64,000 nt of DNA from Clostridiales bacterium 38-18. GTDB lineage: Bacteria > Bacillota > Clostridia > Peptostreptococcales > Acidaminobacteraceae. How positions within the stretch are numbered: position 1 is the stretch's first letter; each line of letters begins with the position of its first letter. Under the pieces are notes generated by a model. It searched no databases. It was given only the letters and a program-made list of their open reading frames with translations, and was not told the DNA's origin. The DNA is taken from assembly GCA_001897605.1 (NCBI GenBank), contig MKTL01000004.1:62001-126000 (forward strand). The letters are read 5' to 3'. The translations under genes and the position numbers were made by a program. Shown here piece after piece: positions 35,329-43,205 of the stretch.

Positions 35329-36501
35329 ATGCAACATATTAACCTCATGTTTCTACTAGCTTCACTTTTATTCACAAATTTTGTATATCATTTGGCGTTT
35401 ACAAACAAGAAAAACATCGCATTCCTAACTGACTTAATTCCATTTGCTACAATTTGGATGACTTCACTTATGCCATTACACATGAGCAGCTTTACAATAT
35501 TAAAGCTTAGCTTAATATTTAGTATTGGCGGTCGCTTAGCCTTTGAACGTTTAAAGATGATTGCATCCAAGGATTATCTACTAGTATACAATTTGATTGC
35601 TACTGCCATCCTGCTGACAATTGCTATAAAGCCAATCCTAATACCTATTTTGTTCATTAATATACTCACCGCATTTGTTTTTTCATTAGAAATTATTGCT
35701 AAGCTGCAAACCAACAATGTTGAACGATCACTCTATACCAAAGAAACTATGGAGGTTGGATTCATCGGCTGGGTTGGTGGCATCAGTTTATCTCTTGGTT
35801 CAAGTATGTTCAACCAAAATCTCGGGGTATCAGTAATTATAATTGCCGTTATCGCTCATTTAGCACTTGAAGCAAAGCACTCGAGAAAGGCAATTGAAAG
35901 TACAGATGATAGACTCCTAGAGCTAGAAAATAAATTCGAGCGTTCTGTTGAATATGAGGCAAAAAAGAGAACTGCGCAGCTAGCGGACAAAGTTGAGTAT
36001 ATAAAGGAAAAATCTCAAAAGGATCCATTAACTAAAGCCTATAATCGAAATGGTATTCTAAATGAAATGAATGGACTTATAAATGATTCTTCAGTGAAAA
36101 TCTTTTCAATTGCCCTTTTTGACATTGATTTCTTTAAAGCAATCAATGACACAAAGGGACATATTATCGGTGACGAGTGTTTAAAATTCTTATCCTATAC
36201 TTTCATGACACATAACCGAAAAACCGATATTCTGGGTCGATACGGCGGTGACGAATTTATTTTGCTCATGCCACATATCAATGCGCCTGCAGCTATAGAA
36301 ATTTGTGATCGACTACGTAAAGAAATAGTTGTAAAATCCTCGCCAAAGTTTTCTATTTCAATGGGAATCGCTTCTTATCCCTACGATGGAAGAAGCTTTA
36401 ATGAATTACTAGAAAACGCTGATAAAAGCCTTTATAAGGCAAAAGAGCTTGGAAAAAACAGAGTATCCTATGAGGGGAATGTCCCAATTCTAAAAAAATA
36501 A
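35329..36501 (+). CDS. Membrane-bound diguanylate cyclase (GGDEF)
   Basis: A 390-residue protein with about six to seven N-terminal transmembrane helices (1-185), a coiled coil (about 190-228) and a C-terminal GGDEF domain. The active site GRYGGDEFILLMPH is intact and RKTD five residues earlier is the product-inhibition I-site, so it should make c-di-GMP under feedback control. The membrane part has no domain I recognise. AAGGAG is eight bases before the ATG at 35329; the TTG at 35323 is too close to it. It is a single gene closed by a bidirectional terminator. Confidence 0.93.
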   Translation: MQHINLMFLLASLLFTNFVYHLAFTNKKNIAFLTDLIPFATIWMTSLMPLHMSSFTILKLSLIFSIGGRLAFERLKMIASKDYLLVYNLIATAILLTIAIKPILIPILFINILTAFVFSLEIIAKLQTNNVERSLYTKETMEVGFIGWVGGISLSLGSSMFNQNLGVSVIIIAVIAHLALEAKHSRKAIESTDDRLLELENKFERSVEYEAKKRTAQLADKVEYIKEKSQKDPLTKAYNRNGILNEMNGLINDSSVKIFSIALFDIDFFKAINDTKGHIIGDECLKFLSYTFMTHNRKTDILGRYGGDEFILLMPHINAPAAIEICDRLRKEIVVKSSPKFSISMGIASYPYDGRSFNELLENADKSLYKAKELGKNRVSYEGNVPILKK

Positions 36502-36516
36502 TGCCCTATTATAATC

Positions 36517-36552
36517 AAAACCACTAGCTCATTTGATAAAGCTAGTGGTTTT
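36517..36552. terminator. Bidirectional terminator between the cyclase and lipoprotein genes
   Basis: AAAACCACTAGCT (36517-36529) pairs with AGCTAGTGGTTTT (36540-36552) around a 10-base loop, with A and T runs suited to both directions between convergent genes. Confidence 0.82.
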
Positions 36553-36553
36553 A

Positions 36554-37573
36554 TTAATTTCCTGAGAAATCATAAATTTTAGGTACTGTATCGGTATTGC
36601 TTATCCAATAGGTCACCTTGTTTCTCATTTCATTATTCTGATCATCAACATAGGTTTCAACTATTGAAACAACAACATATGGTTTTTCCTCATGTATTTC
36701 GTAGGCGTAAAATTTGTAAAAACGATACCCCTTATCCTCAGTTATATCAATTGAGTCTAGTTTTTCTACAGCAGGTGATTCTAACTCGACCAGCTTCCAG
36801 ATGGCTTCATCTCCATCCTTAATAAAGCTATCCCAAGACTGATTAAACCCCAATAATAAATTATAGATAGAAACTGGAATATTAATTGAAACCATTGGCA
36901 TACTTTCTGCTTGAGCTTCTAAACTAGTTTCAACCTCAGTTGTGACTGGAACCTCTGAATTAGCTTCACTTTCAGAGCTAAAGGTGCTATGATATCCAGT
37001 GATGATTGAGGTTCCTTTATATGAGAGCTCTTTTACAAAGTCAATGGTGCCTCGACCACTGAAGATAGTTCGCTCTTCTCTGTAGCCGTCCTTGCTCTCA
37101 TATTTGACTTTAACGGCATTGCCATTATCCCAAACATCAATTATTTCAGCATTGAAGGCTACTTTATTACCAACCTTATTTACTGCTTTATAGTGCCATT
37201 TATGACCGATTTCAATCGGGGCTTCAAGTATTGTAACCTCATTAAAATCACTATCATTTAGTCTTGAACCTTCAATCGTTTGAATCATTCTATTACCGAT
37301 CACCGTACAAGTGACTTCAAATTCATACTCACTTTTAGAACCACTGGTTGAATTATTCTTAACCTCGCCGCTTAATTTAACTGAATCTGAAGTTTCAGAA
37401 GAAATTGCCTTTACAACGTGAAAGTAGTTGTCGTCACCAGTATAGGTATCCGTGGTACTTTGAAGAAACTCTAAAAGGGCATCGTTAGGAGACTCAAGAT
37501 TTAAGGCGTCACGACTACAGGATGTCAATAGCAATAGCAACATCATGACAAGCCATATAATGATTTTCCTCAT
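36554..37573 (-). CDS. Putative lipoprotein of unknown function
   Basis: A 339-residue secreted protein with a lipoprotein signal peptide: MRKIIIWLVMMLLLLLTSC, with the acylated Cys19. The mature part is beta-rich and Ser/Thr/Glu-rich, with a segment around residues 195-235 (SSESEANSEVPVTTEVETSLE) that looks like a flexible linker between two halves. I recognise no domain. AAAGGAGG precedes the ATG at 37573; the start at 37594 would overlap the glutaminase stop and include that ribosome site. It is the second gene after glsA, 20 bp downstream, so probably co-transcribed with glutaminase, though a functional link is not evident. Confidence 0.85.
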   Translation of the reverse strand: MRKIIIWLVMMLLLLLTSCSRDALNLESPNDALLEFLQSTTDTYTGDDNYFHVVKAISSETSDSVKLSGEVKNNSTSGSKSEYEFEVTCTVIGNRMIQTIEGSRLNDSDFNEVTILEAPIEIGHKWHYKAVNKVGNKVAFNAEIIDVWDNGNAVKVKYESKDGYREERTIFSGRGTIDFVKELSYKGTSIITGYHSTFSSESEANSEVPVTTEVETSLEAQAESMPMVSINIPVSIYNLLLGFNQSWDSFIKDGDEAIWKLVELESPAVEKLDSIDITEDKGYRFYKFYAYEIHEEKPYVVVSIVETYVDDQNNEMRNKVTYWISNTDTVPKIYDFSGN

Positions 37574-37593
37574 CCTGTCCTCCTTTGGTCTCA

Positions 37594-38511
37594 TTAGTAA
37601 ATGCTAAGTTCTAAGCTTTGTGACAGCATTTCAAGTAGTTTAATGCCTGCCAAGCTATTTCCTTTTTTATCTAGAGACGGGCTAAATACGCCAATTCCTA
37701 TATCGTTTAATACCGTGCACATTATGCCGCCACCGACACCGCTTTTTGCTGGAATTCCAACATTAATAGCAAACTCACCAGAGCCGTCATACATACCACA
37801 GGTAGCCATGTAGGATTTCACAATTCTACTGTATCTTGCTGTAAACAATCTTTCGCCAGTAACAATATCAATACCATCATTTGCAAGCAATGCTCCAATG
37901 TATGCCAGATCTCTAGTGTTCACTTCTATTGAACACTGCTTAAAGTAAACTTCTAGTGTATCTTCAACATCGCCTTCAATATTGCCAAAGTCCTTTAAAA
38001 AATATGCCATTGATCGGTTTCGATGTCCAGTTCTTGCCTCCGACCTAAAGACAGCCTCGTTAATTTGAATATCGGGATTATGTGTTAATTTTCTTATAAA
38101 ACTTAATATGCGATTGATTTTTTCCTCTGCAGAATCACCTTTAATTAATGCCGAAACAGATATTGCGCCTGCATTAATCATCGGATTAAGAGGTTTATGC
38201 TCATCAAAGGTCTCAAGTCTAACTATTGAATTAAAGGGATCTCCTGTTGGCTCTTTTCCAACCTTTTCAAATACTCTGTCCTCACCATTGTCCAAAAGTG
38301 CCAATAAAAGCACAATAGGTTTAGAAATACTTTGAATGGTAAATAAAGTACTGGTATCTCCTGCTTCAAATAGATTCCCCTCAATATCAAACACCGAAAT
38401 ACCAAGTTGATCGGGGTTTGCTTTACTAAGCTCGGGGATATAGCTAGCGACTTTTCCCTGAGCACATAATGGTAAATTTTTGCTGACAAGTTCTTGAAGT
38501 AATGACTGCAT
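37594..38511 (-). CDS. glsA: Glutaminase A
   Basis: A 305-residue serine-dependent beta-lactamase-like glutaminase that hydrolyses glutamine to glutamate and ammonia. FTIQSISKPIVLLLAL carries the catalytic Ser-x-x-Lys, and the PTGDPFNSIV, NPMINAGAI and PAKSGVGGGI blocks are all conserved. The ATG at 38511 has GAGGTGGG upstream and gives the usual GlsA length; the longer frame to 38613 runs through the promoter. The organism thus has both glutamine synthetase and glutaminase in this window. Confidence 0.95.
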   Translation of the reverse strand: MQSLLQELVSKNLPLCAQGKVASYIPELSKANPDQLGISVFDIEGNLFEAGDTSTLFTIQSISKPIVLLLALLDNGEDRVFEKVGKEPTGDPFNSIVRLETFDEHKPLNPMINAGAISVSALIKGDSAEEKINRILSFIRKLTHNPDIQINEAVFRSEARTGHRNRSMAYFLKDFGNIEGDVEDTLEVYFKQCSIEVNTRDLAYIGALLANDGIDIVTGERLFTARYSRIVKSYMATCGMYDGSGEFAINVGIPAKSGVGGGIMCTVLNDIGIGVFSPSLDKKGNSLAGIKLLEMLSQSLELSIY

Positions 38512-38542
38512 TTTACCCACCTCATGTATAGTTTCAATATTC

Positions 38543-38570
38543 ATTATAACAGTGATACAGAAAATTTGAA
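38543..38570 (-). promoter_or_regulatory. Promoter of glsA
   Basis: TTCAAA (38565-38570) and TATAAT (38543-38548) are 16 bp apart on the minus strand, and the -10 is extended by TGT. Start about 25 bases before the ATG. Confidence 0.5.
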
Positions 38571-38702
38571 GTGATTTTAACAATTGTGTATTTTTTTTTA
38601 GACATGACGGCATTCTGATAAAGATTCCTTATTTACAAACATGCTGATATTTGGTAGTATATTATATGTTACATATCCATATCACATAAGGAGTTGTCAG
38701 GA

Positions 38703-39164
38703 ATGAAGAAAACTTTATTAACTGAATCGGCACTTGCAAAACTACAACAAGAATACGATGAACTCATAGAAAAGAGACATCAGATTTCTGACGAGATAAA
38801 AAGAGCCAGAGGATTTGGAGACCTTTCAGAAAACGCAGAGTATCATGCTGCTCGTGAAGCTCAATCGCATAATGAGACTGAAATTTTGAAACTTAAAGAG
38901 ATATTAGAGAGCTATGAACTCGTTCAAGAGACTTTTGATAAAGACAGCATCACTATCGGTTCAAAAATCAAAGTTAAATACTTAGACTTTGACGATATTG
39001 AAGAGATCGAAATCGTAACTAAAATTGAGTCTGATCCATTAAATTCTAAGATTTCAAATGAATCCCCTATTGGTAGTGTACTGATGGGTAAGAAAAAAGG
39101 CGATAAAGTGGAAGCGCAATCTCCAAATGGACTAGTTAAGCTTGAAGTGTTAGATATTTTATAA
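38703..39164 (+). CDS. greA: Transcription elongation factor GreA
   Basis: A 153-residue protein with the N-terminal coiled coil (about 1-75) containing the tip acidic pair in GFGDLSENAEYHAAREAQ and the C-terminal globular domain ending SPIGSVLMGKKKGDKVEAQSPNG. It rescues backtracked RNA polymerase by stimulating transcript cleavage. AAGGAG is nine bases before the ATG at 38703; the TTG at 38694 abuts the ribosome site and is unlikely. It is monocistronic with a terminator 15 bp after the stop. Confidence 0.96.
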   Translation: MKKTLLTESALAKLQQEYDELIEKRHQISDEIKRARGFGDLSENAEYHAAREAQSHNETEILKLKEILESYELVQETFDKDSITIGSKIKVKYLDFDDIEEIEIVTKIESDPLNSKISNESPIGSVLMGKKKGDKVEAQSPNGLVKLEVLDIL

Positions 39165-39179
39165 TTATCAAAATCAAAT

Positions 39180-39224
39180 AAAGGATTTGAAGCTATTTTA
39201 TCAATGGCCTCAAATCCTTTTTTT
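39180..39224 (+). terminator. Terminator of greA
   Basis: An 11-bp stem (AAAGGATTTGA / TCAAATCCTTT) with a 19-base loop is followed by seven Ts, between convergent genes. Confidence 0.78.
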
Positions 39225-40488
39225 ATTGCACGACGACATGCTCCTTCGCCTTCGGTTGATCTATGTGCTTGAATACCTTATACAAGATAAAGGTACCTAT
39301 TAAATAACAGACGATTGTCCAATAATACGGCGTATTATAGCTATATCTAAACATGATGATACCGCCTAGATAAATTCCCACAGCCCTAAATAAATTATTG
39401 GTTAAACTTACCAGACTACTCATAAAGGTTCTAGCTTCGTCACCAGCGATTTCCATCGCTAAGCTGCCAATAATTGGACTGGCCATATTCATTAGCGAGC
39501 TTCTAAAGAAAAATGACATCGTAATGATTAAAATACCTTGTGGAAATGAAATTGAAATCAAAAAAGGAATTGAAAATAGTTGACAGATAATCACCGTTCT
39601 AATTCGTCCATGCTTTTTAGCTAGCGGTGGTACAATTAATCCACCTATCACCGTTCCAATTTGACTAATTGCCATGATATTCCCTACGACACCATCTGAA
39701 ATAGTCAGCGTATATTTTAAATACATACTGAAGAAGGGTACGATCATTCCAGCCCCTAAACCAATTAGTGACACTTGAATAAGATAGAGTAATGTTTTGC
39801 CTTGTAAGAGCTTTTTAAATCCATTAATCGTTACACTAACTGTTGTCGATAGTGGCTGCTCTCGCTGACTCGAAACCATATGCGTTCCTGAAAATTTAAG
39901 TGCAATGATAACTGCAATAAATATAAGTGCAGTAGAAACGTTTAGCACAATTCTCCCCGCCATTTGATCGCTGTAAAATGTCCCAAGCATGCTAGACAGA
40001 TGCCCAAGGACTAAGCTCCCTGTTACAAAGGCAACATTTTGTAGAACAAAGGCCATACTAAAGGCTGTCACTCTATGTTCAGCAGGTGTATGCTCATAAA
40101 TTATAGGCGCCTGAAGAATCATTAGCGTTGAGTTGCCAATACCAAATGTAAATGCGAAAAATACCATTATAAAAGGAATATGTACATTAAGAACAATTAA
40201 ATTGCTAATGACCATTATCAACAATCCGACAATTAAGGTCACCTTCTTGTTCATACGTTCTGCAAAAATGGCAACGGGCAACGCACCCAGAGCAACGCCA
40301 AGTGTGTTTACAGACATAATTTGTCCAACAAAGGCTTCATTAAATCCTGAGTTTTTTAAGTATATGCCAAACAGAACATTATATGCCGAGCTGACAACTG
40401 TTGCGAAAAATATGATTCCCAAATAAAGCTTAACATTTTTGGAAATATTTTTAAAGAAATCTACGTATACTGAAAATGCTGTTTTCAT
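39223..40488 (-). CDS. MFS transporter
   Basis: A 421-residue major facilitator superfamily protein with about 12 transmembrane helices in two halves split around residue 200 (SSQREQPLSTTVSVTINGF). The NTLGVALGALPVAIFAERMNKK stretch contains the loop 2-3 signature of the family. Substrate is unknown; drug or metabolite export is the commonest role for such proteins. GGTGATG precedes the ATG at 40488; the longer start at 40506 is rejected. An inverted repeat covers the -35 region of its promoter, so it is probably under a dedicated repressor or activator encoded elsewhere. Confidence 0.88.
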   Translation of the reverse strand: MKTAFSVYVDFFKNISKNVKLYLGIIFFATVVSSAYNVLFGIYLKNSGFNEAFVGQIMSVNTLGVALGALPVAIFAERMNKKVTLIVGLLIMVISNLIVLNVHIPFIMVFFAFTFGIGNSTLMILQAPIIYEHTPAEHRVTAFSMAFVLQNVAFVTGSLVLGHLSSMLGTFYSDQMAGRIVLNVSTALIFIAVIIALKFSGTHMVSSQREQPLSTTVSVTINGFKKLLQGKTLLYLIQVSLIGLGAGMIVPFFSMYLKYTLTISDGVVGNIMAISQIGTVIGGLIVPPLAKKHGRIRTVIICQLFSIPFLISISFPQGILIITMSFFFRSSLMNMASPIIGSLAMEIAGDEARTFMSSLVSLTNNLFRAVGIYLGGIIMFRYSYNTPYYWTIVCYLIGTFILYKVFKHIDQPKAKEHVVVQ

Positions 40489-40504
40489 ATCATCACCAAT
40501 ACAC

Positions 40505-40513
40505 ATTATAGCA
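40505..40513 (-). promoter_or_regulatory. Extended -10 promoter of the MFS gene
   Basis: TGC-TATAAT on the minus strand lies 17 bases before the MFS start codon. The -35 position (about 40527-40533) falls within the adjacent inverted repeat. Confidence 0.5.
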
Positions 40514-40516
40514 TAA

Positions 40517-40554
40517 ATTTCGGGATTCGAAATATAAATTTAGGAATCCGAAAT
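40517..40554. promoter_or_regulatory. Inverted repeat, possible operator for the MFS gene
   Basis: ATTTCGGGATTC (40517-40528) and GAATCCGAAAT (40544-40554) form an imperfect inverted repeat with one extra G, and are separated by 15 AT-rich bases. It lies between the divergent MFS and fRMsr promoters and overlaps the MFS -35 zone. Lack of a T run and position argue for an operator rather than a terminator. Confidence 0.5.
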
Positions 40555-40580
40555 GTTATATTTTTTTTACAATATTCGCA

Positions 40581-40609
40581 TTGTCATTCGATACACTTTT
40601 GGGTATACT
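40581..40609 (+). promoter_or_regulatory. Promoter of the fRMsr gene
   Basis: TTGTCA (40581-40586) and TATACT (40604-40609) are exactly 17 bp apart; transcription would start about 20 bases before the ATG. Confidence 0.65.
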
Positions 40610-40635
40610 GAATATAAAAATATTGGAGGTCAACC

Positions 40636-41130
40636 ATGGCTTGTATGTACCCATCCACAAGTAAAGAACCTGAAATCTTGTATCCATATATTGAACAGGA
40701 AATGAAAAAACTCCTTGCAGAAGAGACAGATTGGATTGCGAATGCAGCTAATGCGGCATCTACGCTTGGTTTCTTACTTCACGATTTAAACTGGGCTGGC
40801 TTTTACCTATTAAAAGATGAAGAACTTGTCCTTGGCCCATTTTGGGGAAAACCTGCTGTCACCAGAATTGCTTTAGGAAAAGGTGTATGTGGAGATGCAG
40901 CGTCTGCACGTAAAACCATTGTAGTTGAGGATGTTCATCAATACCCAGGTCATATTGCCTGTGATTTATTCTCAAACAGTGAGATTGTCATTCCACTAAT
41001 TAAAGACGATCGATTAATAGGCGTGTTAGATATTGATAGTCCTGAAATTGGACGTTTTAAAGAGGTTGATCAATTAGCACTTGAAAAAATAGCTGCGCTG
41101 ATAGTTGATTTCGTTAATTTCCCACTATAA
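40636..41130 (+). CDS. Free methionine-R-sulfoxide reductase (GAF domain)
   Basis: A 164-residue single GAF-domain protein of the fRMsr/YebR family, which reduces free methionine-R-sulfoxide with thioredoxin. The signature GKGVCGDAASARKTIVVEDVHQ followed by YPGHIACD gives catalytic and resolving cysteines Cys85 and Cys109; the third cysteine found in the E. coli enzyme is absent, as in other two-Cys members. GGAGG is five bases before the ATG. It is monocistronic with its own promoter and terminator and would act in oxidative-stress defence. Confidence 0.93.
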   Translation: MACMYPSTSKEPEILYPYIEQEMKKLLAEETDWIANAANAASTLGFLLHDLNWAGFYLLKDEELVLGPFWGKPAVTRIALGKGVCGDAASARKTIVVEDVHQYPGHIACDLFSNSEIVIPLIKDDRLIGVLDIDSPEIGRFKEVDQLALEKIAALIVDFVNFPL

Positions 41131-41149
41131 TACATTAATTTTAAAAATA

Positions 41150-41174
41150 AAAACACCGCAAAGCGGTGTTTTTT
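41150..41174. terminator. Bidirectional terminator between fRMsr and the polyprenyl synthase gene
   Basis: AAAACACCGC and GCGGTGTTTT form a perfect 10-bp stem with a three-base loop and have A/T runs on both sides, between convergent genes. Confidence 0.85.
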
Positions 41175-42132
41175 AGTATTTACGATCTAACAACTGTCGC
41201 GCCAATTCACTCAATACTAGCTTTGCATCGCAATCTGGTAAAGCGTCAATTTTCCGATAGGCACGGTTTGTATATTTCTGAGCAAGTGCTCTCGCTTTTT
41301 CAAGGCCTTTTTTCTTCTTAACCAATTCTAGTAATTCAACCTCTGATTTCTGTAAAACAGAAGCATCCTCACGCTGAAAGGAGTAAATTACAGGTAATGT
41401 GTAATATCCTTTCTTCAAATCGTTGTGCGTTGATTTTCCAACCAATGCTTGATCATCTGAAAAATCCAAAATATCATCTATAATTTGAAAAGCAATACCT
41501 AATTCATAGCCGATTCTTCCAAGTAGATTGGATAAGCGCTCTGAGCATTTACTTTCATAGGCGCCTGCATACATGCTTACAGCAAAAAGAGCAGCAGTTT
41601 TTCCAGAAACGACCCTCAAGTAATTTTTTACTGTCATAAACTGAAACTTACTGTGGAATTGTAACAATTCACTCTCACAAATATGTTCAATGGCTTTAGC
41701 GATTTTCTGCATATGCTCACCATCATAGTCATTATTATTTAGCATGCCCATGACTTTTGAAAGCAAATAGTCGCCTGCATAAACCGCCATATCCTTCCCG
41801 TATTTGCTTTGAATGCTCTCTTTATTTCTTCTTAATTTAGAGTCATCAATTATATCGTCATGAATCAAAGTCGCCATATGAAGCATTTCGACTGCAGCAG
41901 CGAGCTTAATACTCTTTTCCGATTGATACTCTCCAAAGTGAGCTGAAACGATAGACATTTGTGGTCTAAGCATCTTTCCATTTAAATCAATGATATCTGT
42001 AATGATTTCACTAATACCTGAAAACTTTGACTTTGACTGTTTGTTTATGGTTTCTCTAACTTTAGTCAACTCTATTGAAAGCGCTTGCTGTAATTCAGTT
42101 GTTCCATTCTTTTGTTGTACAGTAAGTGCCAT
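41173..42132 (-). CDS. Polyprenyl diphosphate synthase (DmkB/HepT-like)
   Basis: A 319-residue trans-isoprenyl diphosphate synthase. The first Asp-rich motif HDDIIDD is at 91-97 and the second, QIIDDILDF, at about 216, so it should elongate a prenyl chain for the quinone tail. NGKMLRPQM replaces the more usual GKRIRP. The gene is last in ndh2-NusG_II-Gx-synthase, the layout of the demethylmenaquinone and electron-transfer genes of the Listeria EET locus, where this protein is DmkB. GGAG precedes the ATG at 42132; the ATG at 42144 has no ribosome site. Confidence 0.9.
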   Translation of the reverse strand: MALTVQQKNGTTELQQALSIELTKVRETINKQSKSKFSGISEIITDIIDLNGKMLRPQMSIVSAHFGEYQSEKSIKLAAAVEMLHMATLIHDDIIDDSKLRRNKESIQSKYGKDMAVYAGDYLLSKVMGMLNNNDYDGEHMQKIAKAIEHICESELLQFHSKFQFMTVKNYLRVVSGKTAALFAVSMYAGAYESKCSERLSNLLGRIGYELGIAFQIIDDILDFSDDQALVGKSTHNDLKKGYYTLPVIYSFQREDASVLQKSEVELLELVKKKKGLEKARALAQKYTNRAYRKIDALPDCDAKLVLSELARQLLDRKY

Positions 42133-42156
42133 AACAATCTCCATTTCAAACTTATG

Positions 42157-42693
42157 CTATCTCATAAATTTTACTTTTTCTAAATAGTTTATTAGTATCC
42201 TTGCAACAATACCAACGAATATACCTGTTGGGATCGCAACAATTAGTAAGATTGGCAAATATGTGAAAATTAAAACATTGTGTATCATTATCGTTGCAAC
42301 TACAAGCTGACCGATATTATGTGCAACTGCACCAGCAACACTGACCCCCATCAAACTGATTTCACCTTTAAAGACTTTAAGAATTCCAGCCATGATTAAT
42401 AGACTTAATACGCCACCCGACAAGCTGTATAGAAAGCTTGAAAGTGATCCAAAAGTAACAGCAGTTAGTAAAACTCTTAATAAGACAACTGCTGAAGCTT
42501 GTTTGAATGTCAATAGATATATAGCTGCCAATGTAACAATGTTCGCTAATCCAAGCTTTGCACCCGGTGCGATAAATGGTATAGGTAACATCGTTTCAAT
42601 GAACGAAAGTATCATCCCTTGCGCTACTAGTACAGAGATAAAAACTAGCATTCTAGTCTTTGAAGGAGGTCGATTACTTTTGGTTTGTTCCAT
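42157..42693 (-). CDS. Gx transporter family protein (EetB-like, HepS-I annotated)
   Basis: A 178-residue membrane protein with five to six helices, of the family often labelled heptaprenyl diphosphate synthase component I. Conserved segments are PIPFIAPGAKLGLANIVTLAAIYLLTFKQA, FLYSLSGGVLSLLIM and GVSVAGAVAHNIGQLVVA. In Listeria a protein of this family, EetB, is needed for flavin-based extracellular electron transfer. The ATG at 42693 has AAGGAG upstream; the TTG at 42708 is rejected. It follows the NusG_II gene by 15 bp and precedes the synthase by 24 bp, so the three are an operon. Confidence 0.87.
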   Translation of the reverse strand: MEQTKSNRPPSKTRMLVFISVLVAQGMILSFIETMLPIPFIAPGAKLGLANIVTLAAIYLLTFKQASAVVLLRVLLTAVTFGSLSSFLYSLSGGVLSLLIMAGILKVFKGEISLMGVSVAGAVAHNIGQLVVATIMIHNVLIFTYLPILLIVAIPTGIFVGIVARILINYLEKVKFMR

Positions 42694-42708
42694 ATGCGTC
42701 TCCTTCAA

Positions 42709-43092
42709 TTAATCTGCAATACTATCTAAGCCGTCGCTATCTGTTGTTTCAGAAAAAATCTCAACAGTTACTTTATGCGGTAAACAAACGATGATTTCTC
42801 CATTTTGTGAGATAGCAGCTGTCTTAACACAAATTTGATCTCGACAATTAGCTTCAATCATACTGACGACACCATCCTTAATCTGAATGATATTGAGCTC
42901 ATCATCCTCTTCAAAGATATAGGTTTCATTTGTTTTGGGTGAAAATGGATATGATTTTATGACCTCTCCATCATGTTTTATCAAAACCTCAAGATCGCCT
43001 TGATTCGACTCAGATGATATTTTAAACCCTATAAAAGCAACAACCGCAATTACAAGGACAATCAACATGAGAATAATATCATTCTTCTTCAT
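42709..43092 (-). CDS. NusG domain II protein (EetA-like)
   Basis: A 127-residue protein with one N-terminal transmembrane helix (5-23) and an extracellular NusG_II domain. The three family cysteines, Cys83 and Cys88 in ANCRDQICVKTAAIS and Cys103 in IVCLPHKV, are present. In Firmicutes such proteins sit beside the Gx transporter gene; EetA of the Listeria electron-transfer locus belongs here, which is my basis for the label. AAGAAGG precedes the ATG by five bases. A hairpin lies between it and ndh2, so expression may depend on read-through or a local promoter. Confidence 0.85.
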   Translation of the reverse strand: MKKNDIILMLIVLVIAVVAFIGFKISSESNQGDLEVLIKHDGEVIKSYPFSPKTNETYIFEEDDELNIIQIKDGVVSMIEANCRDQICVKTAAISQNGEIIVCLPHKVTVEIFSETTDSDGLDSIAD

Positions 43093-43120
43093 TTATACCT
43101 TCTTTTTATAAATCATTTAA

Positions 43121-43149
43121 AAATCGTATCTGCAGAGCAGATACGATTT
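43121..43149 (-). terminator. Hairpin between ndh2 and the eetA-like gene
   Basis: A perfect 13-bp stem (AAATCGTATCTGC and its complement) with a three-base loop is followed on the minus strand by five Ts. It would end or attenuate the ndh2 transcript before the downstream genes. Confidence 0.7.
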
Positions 43150-43205
43150 AATTTTAGTTCACAAACTCTTGTGATTCATCTGTAGCATGGCTACTGATTA
43201 TTTAA

